Virus record (IMG/VR): IMGVR_UViG_3300017763_000162
Span: 1-25,749 of that record
Strand: one strand, 5' to 3'
Length of the DNA stretch: 25,749 nucleotides
Source: a virus
Below, piece by piece: positions 20,686 to 25,749 of the stretch. Position 1 is the stretch's first letter. The number at the start of each line of letters is the position of its first letter. Both the position numbers and the translations under genes were made by a program. The notes beneath the pieces were generated by a model. That model worked only from the letters and a program-made list of their open reading frames with translations, did not search any database and was not told where the DNA came from.

Positions 20686-20783
20686 AGCCCCCACACCCCA
20701 GATATATATTGCCCATTTTGTTGGTTCTCAATAAAAAACCCCTTCTTGCGAAGAGGCAATTAAGTCATGGGGGGGTGGGGGCT
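20686..20783. repeat. long-range inverted repeat of C-run and G-run
   Basis: AGCCCCCACACCCC at 20686-20699 pairs with GGGGGGTGGGGGCT at 20770-20783: 13 of 14 positions match, including nine in a row. The ~70-nt loop contains the terminator of the small-terminase-like gene. The G7-T-G5 run (20769-20781) is the strongest G tract in the window. Confidence 0.6.
20733..20757 (-). terminator. probable terminator after the small-terminase-like gene
   Basis: On the minus strand, CCTCTTCGCAAGAAGGGG, a TCTT/AAGA stem extended past a bulged A, is followed by T6 (A6 on the plus strand at 20733-20738). It lies about 30 bp after the stop at 20786. The stem is imperfect. Confidence 0.55.
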
Positions 20784-20785
20784 GA

Positions 20786-21169
20786 TTAATCCTGCTTGTC
20801 TTCAATCTTGATGGTCAAATCAGGAGCCTGAATATTGACGGTTTCAACGGACTCACCGATAACACGTCCAATGGAATCCAACACCTGGCTTGCCGTCTGC
20901 AATTGTCCCTTTTTGATCGCCTGATTAAAGAGTTTGGTACGCATGTGCTGCAAACGCGCCAACATATTTTCGCGATCAGACTTCCAGTCTTCATCAACGA
21001 GAAGCTTTACTTCTGCCCAATCGCGCCAAGCTGTTGCATCGCTAACTTGTTCGCGCTCTACGTGTTCATAAACAAGAGCCCTAGCGGAAAGACCTTCAAG
21101 CTGCCTGCGATATAAACGCCGCACGCGGTCTTCTTTTGCGTTATTGGAGCGGCGCTCTTCTTGAGACAT
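20786..21169 (-). CDS. probable small terminase subunit (TerS-like)
   Basis: This 127-residue protein starts MSQEERRSNNAKEDRVRRLY. Its N-terminal half (LYRRQLEGLSARALVYEHVE and VSDATAWRDWAEVKLLVDED) fits a helix-turn-helix; the second half is helical (MLARLQHMRTKLFNQAIKKG and TASQVLDSIGRVIGE), followed by a beta-like tail (NIQAPDLTIKIEDKQD). HTH plus oligomerisation helices plus an extended tail is the TerS plan, and TerL lies 97 bp away. It is, however, divergent from TerL, which is uncommon. TerS binds the packaging site and feeds DNA to TerL. A regulator with the same fold cannot be excluded. Confidence 0.6.
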   Translation of the reverse strand: MSQEERRSNNAKEDRVRRLYRRQLEGLSARALVYEHVEREQVSDATAWRDWAEVKLLVDEDWKSDRENMLARLQHMRTKLFNQAIKKGQLQTASQVLDSIGRVIGESVETVNIQAPDLTIKIEDKQD

Positions 21170-21265
21170 GTAGATCCGACCTTTTCCAAGATCTTAACTG
21201 CTAAAGCGTCTTATAGCCTTGAAACAGGGGGGTAAGGGGTTGAAAAGCTGTGTAATGTGGCATTT

Positions 21266-22519
21266 ATGAGCCAAAAAACAGAACCAATCCAACTTCGCTG
21301 GGCGCAAGGCCAAGTATTTTCATGCGACAAACGCTTTCGAGTCCTTGTAGCAGGCCGTCGCTTCGGCAAATCGTATTTGTCTTGCGTTGAATTATTGCGT
21401 GGAGCGATAAACCGTCCTGGGGAGACGTTTTTTTATTGTGCGCCAACGTATCGAATGGCAAAAGACATTGCGTGGCGAGCATTAAAGAAGCTTGTACCAA
21501 AAATCTGGATCAAGACCAAGAATGAGACGGACCTAAGACTTGAGTTAATAAACGGTTCAACGATTGAGTTAAAGGGAACAGAAAATGCAATGGCATTGAG
21601 GGGCCGCAGTTTATCCGGAGTCGTATTGGATGAGGCTGCCTTTATGGGTTCGGACGTATGGTTTGAGGTTATTCGGCCTGCGTTAGCGGATAAGGAGGGG
21701 TGGGCATTATTTATTTCAACACCAGACGGCACAGCTAGTTGGTTTTATGACTTGTGGTGTTATGTGCCAGAAGACGTTACAGGTTTATGGCAACGCTGGA
21801 GCTATACAACAATTGACGGGGGCAATGTTAGTAAACATGAAGTCGAAGCAGCCCGCGCTCAACTTGACATAAGAACCTTCCGTCAAGAATTTGAAGCTAG
21901 CTTCGAGAATCTTACGGGTCTAGTGGCGGTCAGTTTTTCAGACGACAACATATCTACTGAAGCCAAAGACATCAAAGTCTTGCCATTGCTGTTGGGCGTT
22001 GACTTTAACGTTGATCCAATGAGCGGCATTTGTGCCGTCAAAGATGACGACACGCTATATGTCTTTGATGAGATTATGTTGCGTGGTGGAGCGACAACAT
22101 GGGATTTTGCGGAAGAGGTTACGCGACGATATGGGGTTGATAGGCGAATTATTGCGTGTCCAGACCCTACGGGCGGTGCCAGAAAGACATCTGGTGTAGG
22201 CGTAACGGACCACACGATTTTGCGTCGTAGCGGCTTTACAGTCCAATCACCAAGAGCACCATGGAAAATCCGCGACAAGATCACAGCAGTCAACACTGCC
22301 CTGCTCGATGCTTCTGGAGCGCGAAGGACAGTAATTCATCCACGCTGTAAGCAGTTAATTAAGGACTTAAGAACGTTGACTTATACACCAAATACGGGTC
22401 TACCAAATAAGAATTTAGGAGTGGACCACGCATTTGACGCATTTGGTTATTTAGTTTTACAACAGTTTAATTTAGCGAAGCCAGAGACGCTGGGCGCTAC
22501 GTCTTATCGGTTGTATTGA
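21266..22519 (+). CDS. terL: terminase large subunit
   Basis: This is the packaging motor, an ATPase plus nuclease. Numbering is from a GTG at 21257; the ATG at 21266 is the more likely start (417 aa). Motifs: Walker A AGRRFGKS at 32-39; Walker B VVLDEAAF at 122-129 with catalytic glutamate E126; coupling motif FISTPDG at 152-158; nuclease acidic residues in LLGVDFN (D249), CPDPTGG (D303) and GVDHAFDAFGYL (D390, D394). The order and size fit the Terminase_6N/6C type. The ribosome site is weak. It cuts and translocates phage DNA through the portal encoded at 23275. Confidence 0.93.
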   Translation: MSQKTEPIQLRWAQGQVFSCDKRFRVLVAGRRFGKSYLSCVELLRGAINRPGETFFYCAPTYRMAKDIAWRALKKLVPKIWIKTKNETDLRLELINGSTIELKGTENAMALRGRSLSGVVLDEAAFMGSDVWFEVIRPALADKEGWALFISTPDGTASWFYDLWCYVPEDVTGLWQRWSYTTIDGGNVSKHEVEAARAQLDIRTFRQEFEASFENLTGLVAVSFSDDNISTEAKDIKVLPLLLGVDFNVDPMSGICAVKDDDTLYVFDEIMLRGGATTWDFAEEVTRRYGVDRRIIACPDPTGGARKTSGVGVTDHTILRRSGFTVQSPRAPWKIRDKITAVNTALLDASGARRTVIHPRCKQLIKDLRTLTYTPNTGLPNKNLGVDHAFDAFGYLVLQQFNLAKPETLGATSYRLY

Positions 22520-22525
22520 GGGAGG

Positions 22526-22720
22526 TCAGGTCGGAACTCTGACTTGGTCTCCAATCCAGTGCAGATAGGGGCCAATGTTTACTTCTGGCTTCTGAGCTGT
22601 GTACCACCTGTACTCACAGGAGTGACAGACACGACGACGCACTTTTTCGTAGGGGCCTTCAACAGTGGTTTTTGTTGTGACAACACGCACGCGAAACGAT
22701 CCGCATTTTGGGCACTTCAA
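22526..22720 (-). CDS. antisense zinc-ribbon protein (NrdR/Ogr-like)
   Basis: On the opposite strand to its neighbours, this short protein has C3-P-K-C6-G and, after RRRV, C32-H-S-C35, a four-cysteine ribbon like the N-terminal part of NrdR or the Ogr/Delta-type phage activators. I prefer the TTG at 22720 (64 aa, MKCPKCGSFRVRVVTTK): the CA-rich CCAACGAACAACCACA lies directly before it, as in other minus-strand genes here. An ATG at 22759 would give 77 aa. It may be a transcription regulator; the zinc site is visible, the role is inferred. Confidence 0.6.
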   Translation of the reverse strand: MKCPKCGSFRVRVVTTKTTVEGPYEKVRRRVCHSCEYRWYTAQKPEVNIGPYLHWIGDQVRVPT

Positions 22721-22773
22721 TGTGGTTGTTCGTTGGCATGAAAGGCTAGAATAGGGCAAAGCTAGTCGTTGTC

Positions 22774-22989
22774 ATGCCCCAAGGAGCTGGAACCTACGGT
22801 AGTAAAAAGGGTCGTCCCGCCAAGAAAAAAAAGGGGTTGTACGACAATATTGCGGCAAAGAAGAAGCGTATTGCGGCTGGATCCGGCGAAAAGATGAGGA
22901 AGGCTGGTGATCCTGGCGCACCAACCGCAAAAGATTTCAAAAAAGCAGCTAAAACGGCCAAAAAACCCGCCAAGAAGAAGAAAAAGTAA
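22774..22989 (+). CDS. small very basic phage protein (Lys-rich)
   Basis: This 71-residue protein starts MPQGAGTYGSKKGRPAKKKK, has a core GLYDNIAAKKKRIAAGSGEK then MRKAGDPGAPTAKDF, and ends in a Lys/Ala-rich tail. The GLYxNIxAKxxRIAAGSGEKMRKxGxxGAPT core is familiar to me from many phage head gene regions. About a third of residues are lysine, so it probably binds DNA or a negatively charged virion part. Its stop overlaps the next ATG by one base (TAATG). Confidence 0.75.
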   Translation: MPQGAGTYGSKKGRPAKKKKGLYDNIAAKKKRIAAGSGEKMRKAGDPGAPTAKDFKKAAKTAKKPAKKKKK

Positions 22990-23273
22990 TGCCTGAGATC
23001 ACACGCGGCGGCCATAAGTTTGCTGGTTACAGCAAGCCAATCAAGACACCCGGTCATTCGAGTGGGAAATCTCATGCTGTTGTGGTGAAAGATGGCGATA
23101 CAGTGCGTTTAATTAGGTTTGGCCAGCAAGGTGCAAGCACTGCAGGTAAGCCAAAAGCAGGCGAAAGCGAAGCGATGAAGGCCAAGCGCAAAAGCTTCAA
23201 AGCGCGTCATGCGAAAAACATCGCAAAAGGCAAGATGAGTGCCGCATATTGGGCAGACAAAGTAAAATGGTGA
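22989..23273 (+). CDS. small basic phage protein, head region
   Basis: This 94-residue protein starts MPEITRGGHKFAGYSKPIKT. The second half, TVRLIRFGQQGASTAGKPKA followed by RKSFKARHAKNIAKGKMSAA and YWADKVKW, matches a pattern I know from many phages (VRFGxxG...RxSFxARH...AxYWxxKVKW). It has an Ala/Lys-rich basic character. It is coupled to the preceding gene by TAATG and lies 1 bp before the portal gene. A head-assembly or DNA-binding role is inferred from position. Confidence 0.75.
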   Translation: MPEITRGGHKFAGYSKPIKTPGHSSGKSHAVVVKDGDTVRLIRFGQQGASTAGKPKAGESEAMKAKRKSFKARHAKNIAKGKMSAAYWADKVKW

Positions 23274-23274
23274 C

Positions 23275-24726
23275 ATGACTTATTCAGTTCCCGGACCAGT
23301 GCGGACCCATCAGGTCAGCTCTTCCCGTCTGGGGAGTGTAGACAGTCCTTTTGTCCGCACTCGCGCAGTGTTGGACCAGATGAAGGGCTGGGAAATAATG
23401 AAAGCCGTTACGACCGGTACAGAGTACCTGCGAGAGAACAGCGAAACATTCCTGCCAATTGAACCACGCGAAGACTACACAGCGTATCTATCCCGAGTAA
23501 ATAGAGCTGTCTTCACGCCATATACGCAACGATTAGTGCGTTCAGCAGCCGGTCTAATTTTACGCAAACCTATCAATATTGAAGGCGATCCCTATTGGAC
23601 AGAAATCTTCAATAAGGATGTTGATGGTTGTGGGTCGGATCTAGATGAATACGCACGACGCCTTCTGATTTGTGCCTTGACGTATGGGCATTGTCATACG
23701 TTGGTTGATTTCCCAGCGCCTTCGGGTGCCAGGAGTTTGGCAGAAGAGCGTGCATTAAATCGCCGCCCATATTGGATTGAAGTTGATCCAACCAATGTGT
23801 ATGGCTGGCGTCTGGATCGCGAGTCAAATTATGGCACTTTGACGCAAGTGCGTATTGGAGAGAAAGCGGTTGTTGCTGACGGAGATTTTGGCGAAAAAGT
23901 ATTTGATCAAATTAGGGTGATCGAGCCTGGTCGTTATCGAGTCTTCCGGCAGGAGCAGCAAAAGCAGGAGATGCAGGGGCAATTCCCATATCCTGCTTCG
24001 TTCCAACAAACAGAGGCTGGCGGTGAGTATGAGCTGGTGGAATCTGGCCCTTACTCGTTAAATCAGATCCCTTTAGTAACGATTTATGCCAATAAAACGG
24101 ATGTAATGGCAAGCAGGCCGCCGTTATTGGACATTGCCTATCTGAATCTGGCTCATTTCCAGCGTCAAGCTGATCTGATCCATAGCTTGCATATTGCTTC
24201 GCAGCCCATGTTGGTGCTTGAGGGCTGGGATGACCAGACAAAGGATATGGCGATTGGCGTTAATTATGCGATGGCAACGCAGCCTGGCAATCAGGTTTAT
24301 TACGTGCAGCCAGCCGCAACTGCATTTGAAGCGCAATCAGCTGAGATCCAAGAGCTACAACAGCAAATGGCTTCGCTTGGAATTAGCACGCTAAGCCAAC
24401 AGAAGTTTGTTGCCGAATCTGCCGACGCACGACGGCTAGATCGTATTGACACAAACTCAATGCTGTCAATGGTTTCAATGGATCTTGAGTCAGGGCTGCA
24501 AAAGTCATACAACCTAGCCGCTGATTATCTAGGCATTGAGCCACCCAAGGTGTCTATTAGCCGCGACTTTGACCTGCAACGTCTTATCGGCCAGGATATT
24601 ACGGCAATGGCTCAGCTATTTGAGGGCAACATTATTGATCGTGAAGAGTTCAGGCAGATGCTTGTTCAAGGTGAAATCCTTCCTATGGCTGCAGAGTCGC
24701 AAGATGGGACACCAGTTGTAGAGTAA
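23275..24726 (+). CDS. portal protein (DUF4055 type)
   Basis: This 483-residue protein has the family's usual length. N-terminal region: GWEIMKAVTTGTEYLRENSE then FLPIEPREDYTAYLSRVNRA, followed by FTPYTQRLVRSAAGLILRKP. Central: YWIEVDPTNVYGWR and a IPLVTIYANKTD segment. Then DIAYLNLAHFQRQADLIHSL and the C-terminal helical part with ESADARRLDRIDTNSMLSMV. In the family this dodecamer forms the head entry channel and docks TerL. It is followed by a 38-aa gene and the scaffold, the usual head order. The C-terminal tail is acidic. Confidence 0.88.
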   Translation: MTYSVPGPVRTHQVSSSRLGSVDSPFVRTRAVLDQMKGWEIMKAVTTGTEYLRENSETFLPIEPREDYTAYLSRVNRAVFTPYTQRLVRSAAGLILRKPINIEGDPYWTEIFNKDVDGCGSDLDEYARRLLICALTYGHCHTLVDFPAPSGARSLAEERALNRRPYWIEVDPTNVYGWRLDRESNYGTLTQVRIGEKAVVADGDFGEKVFDQIRVIEPGRYRVFRQEQQKQEMQGQFPYPASFQQTEAGGEYELVESGPYSLNQIPLVTIYANKTDVMASRPPLLDIAYLNLAHFQRQADLIHSLHIASQPMLVLEGWDDQTKDMAIGVNYAMATQPGNQVYYVQPAATAFEAQSAEIQELQQQMASLGISTLSQQKFVAESADARRLDRIDTNSMLSMVSMDLESGLQKSYNLAADYLGIEPPKVSISRDFDLQRLIGQDITAMAQLFEGNIIDREEFRQMLVQGEILPMAAESQDGTPVVE

Positions 24727-24748
24727 GCGCGTAGCTACTTCCCAAACA

Positions 24749-24865
24749 ATGGCTGGAATGCGTTTTGAGGAGATCAATCCTCCCAAGAAAGAAGCATCTT
24801 CTCCTGCTAGAAAGACAAACAAAAAAGAAAAGGCTACTAAGGTAGAAGAGTCCACTAACTCTTAA
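24749..24865 (+). CDS. 38-aa basic protein between portal and scaffold
   Basis: Found by translating the gap: ATG at 24749, TAA at 24863-24865. It reads MAGMRFEEINPPKKEASSPA then RKTNKKEKATKVEESTNS. It is disordered, Lys/Ser/Glu-rich, and lies 22 bp after the portal and 2 bp before the scaffold. Its composition and packing look coding, but no ribosome site is strong. It could be a very small head accessory protein or non-coding. Confidence 0.5.
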   Translation: MAGMRFEEINPPKKEASSPARKTNKKEKATKVEESTNS

Positions 24866-24867
24866 AA

Positions 24868-25572
24868 ATGGAAGAACAAGTCATCCAGGAGACGCCTGTG
24901 GCAACTCCTGAACAGCCTGTGGCTGAACAAAGTGACCTGTCTGCACAGCTTGAAGCTCTTAAAGCTCAGAATTTTAAGTTGATCGGTGAGAACCGAAAGA
25001 ACACGGAAAGTAAAGAGCAACTGGAACGCAGATTGGATGAGATTTCGCGTTCTCAGAAAAAAGCCTTGACTGAAAAAATGGCTGAATCAGGAGAGTTTAA
25101 AGCTCTTTGGGAGGAAGCTAACAAAACTGGTCAAGACAAGGATCAACGTATTGGCGAGTTAGAGCGTCAAATTTCTGAGTTGCGGTCTTCTAATGAGACT
25201 GCGGCAATGAAAACTACTGCTCTTTCTGCAATTAGCCAAGCTGGTGCTGTCAACGCCAATCAAGTGCTGCAACTTGTTCAAAGTAATCTGAAAAAATCAG
25301 AGTCTGGTCAAGTTGTCGTCCTAGACGGCGGTATTGAGCAAGATTTGAATGTTTATCTAGCCAAATTAAAGAACCCAGGCTCTGGTTGGGAGCATCAATT
25401 CAAGCCTAGTGCTCAAGCTGGAATGGGCGCTAAACCTGCAACTGGAACTGCAGGCGCTTCAGGCGTCGCAAATCCTTGGCTAGAAGGTAGTATTAACTTA
25501 ACAAAGCAAATGGCTTTGGATGCTACTGACCCTGATCTTGCAGCTGTGCTGAGGAGAGAGGCCGGTAAATAG
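24868..25572 (+). CDS. capsid scaffolding protein
   Basis: This 234-residue protein starts MEEQVIQETPVATPEQPVAE (disordered, acidic), followed by a long coiled coil at ~25-105 (LSAQLEALKAQNFKLIGENR, DQRIGELERQISELRSSNET), a helical part (ALSAISQAGAVNANQVLQLV), a beta-like DGGIEQDLNVYLAKLKN, a Gly/Ala-rich linker and a short end helix. Coiled coil plus small C-terminal capsid-binding part, placed between portal and capsid, is the standard scaffold plan. It lies 2 bp after the 38-aa gene. The stop is TAG at 25570. Confidence 0.8.
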   Translation: MEEQVIQETPVATPEQPVAEQSDLSAQLEALKAQNFKLIGENRKNTESKEQLERRLDEISRSQKKALTEKMAESGEFKALWEEANKTGQDKDQRIGELERQISELRSSNETAAMKTTALSAISQAGAVNANQVLQLVQSNLKKSESGQVVVLDGGIEQDLNVYLAKLKNPGSGWEHQFKPSAQAGMGAKPATGTAGASGVANPWLEGSINLTKQMALDATDPDLAAVLRREAGK

Positions 25573-25608
25573 TCCCTGTGGGACACCATTTCAAGTCTGT
25601 GACTTGAA
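25572..25608 (+). other. twin perfect hairpins with TGT loops before the capsid gene
   Basis: GTCCC-TGT-GGGAC (25572-25584) and TTCAAGTC-TGT-GACTTGAA (25590-25608) are perfect stem-loops of 5 and 8 bp sharing the same 3-nt loop. No T run follows, so they are not normal terminators. They lie in the 65-bp gap between the scaffold stop and the capsid start, where an RNA processing or stability element could set the higher capsid level. Confidence 0.6.
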
Positions 25609-25637
25609 CCACCGCAAACATTATCCCTGAATTAGAA

Positions 25638-25749
25638 ATGGCCGCACCATTTCAGAATTATTCCGGCGGTGTCCTACTCGCGGACATCGTAAAAAGGAAT
25701 AATCTCAGCACCTATGTGTCTGAGGCCATCAAAGAGCGCAGCTTGTTTA
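25638..25749 (+). CDS. major capsid protein, N-terminus only (partial)
   Basis: The ATG at 25638 begins MAAPFQNYSGGVLLADIVKR, then NNLSTYVSEAIKERSLF, and is open to the window edge (37 codons). Position after portal and scaffold, and a start typical of phage coat proteins (VLLADIV...AIKERSLF), support the call. The fold (HK97-type is universal in tailed phages) cannot be read from this fragment. GAATTAGAAATGG before the start has no strong ribosome site. Confidence 0.75.
   Translation, partial: MAAPFQNYSGGVLLADIVKRNNLSTYVSEAIKERSLF

Larger units (their letters stand above)
20380..20785. other. 406-bp non-coding tract before the small-terminase-like gene
   Basis: I see no convincing gene here; a minus-strand frame at 20556-20759 runs through a terminator and looks spurious. 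Contents: the leader of the gene at 20379; GCAGC/GCTGC and CGCTA/TAGCG small hairpins; CTGAGAG/CTCTCAG at ~20529-20555; a third TGTGCCACA at 20580-20588; C- and G-runs forming a long-range inverted repeat (20686-20699 with 20770-20783); and a terminator. It could hold an RNA, a promoter region or a packaging site. Confidence 0.6.

Noticed and set aside
20556-20759. 67-residue minus-strand frame
   Set aside because: It starts inside a terminator, covers the C-run arm of the inverted repeat, has no ribosome site and has an uneven composition.
25572-25608. Terminator between scaffold and capsid
   Set aside because: There is no T run after either hairpin, and ending transcription before the capsid gene would make no sense.

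Overview
The window is part of a tailed double-stranded DNA bacteriophage genome, most likely a siphovirus- or podovirus-like phage of marine picocyanobacteria (Synechococcus/Prochlorococcus type). The morphogenesis genes are typical of tailed phages: TerL, a DUF4055-type portal, a coiled-coil scaffold, the start of a capsid gene, and a giant tail fibre with a C-terminal S74 chaperone. The cyanobacterial host is inferred from many small proteins that I recognise from memory as cyanophage-type: the 6.2-8.8 kb secreted set, a small OMP-like barrel, and small proteins ending in SWPY/F. No database search was run. Start sites often lack a Shine-Dalgarno sequence, which fits a cyanobacterial host.

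Layout. (1) 77-6944, plus strand: tail fibre with a 28-unit 17-residue repeat array, three small genes, a secreted beta-barrel-like protein with a terminator, then two membrane-associated proteins. (2) 6892-8769, minus strand: a tight four-gene operon of three signal-peptide proteins and one membrane protein, each junction overlapping by 4 bp. (3) 8793-10875, plus strand: a probable lysis cassette (small membrane/coiled-coil protein, 57-aa protein, membrane-anchored C39-like cysteine peptidase), a dCTP-deaminase-like enzyme and small genes. (4) 10861-14349, minus strand: primase-polymerase/helicase followed by small genes, including a ribbon-helix-helix protein and a gene split by an apparent frameshift at an A7 run. 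(5) 14504-17199, plus strand: ssDNA-binding-like protein, zinc finger, an unknown protein, and a PD-(D/E)XK exonuclease. (6) 17196-19275, minus strand: nine very small, mostly overlapping genes. (7) 19386-21169, minus strand: a Cys-rich phage family protein, a small membrane protein, a 400-bp non-coding tract and a small-terminase-like gene. (8) 21266-25749, plus strand: TerL, antisense zinc ribbon, basic proteins, portal, scaffold, start of the major capsid gene. The tail genes should lie outside the window.

The genes form a replication/recombination set (prim-pol/helicase, SSB, exonuclease, dCTP deaminase), a packaging/head set and a tail-fibre/lysis set, with accessory islands between them. 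The most interesting non-coding signals are: a cluster of seven TGGGACA repeats (four of them extended to GGTTGGGACA) at the 3' end of the helicase gene, a candidate iteron origin; a recurring CA-rich leader (ACCAACAACAACCACA) in front of several minus-strand genes, paired with a TGTGSCACA operator-like element; and two perfect TGT-loop hairpins between the scaffold and capsid genes. Five genes too short for routine calling were recovered by hand at 9072, 17196, 18884, 24749 and, as a partial gene, 25638.
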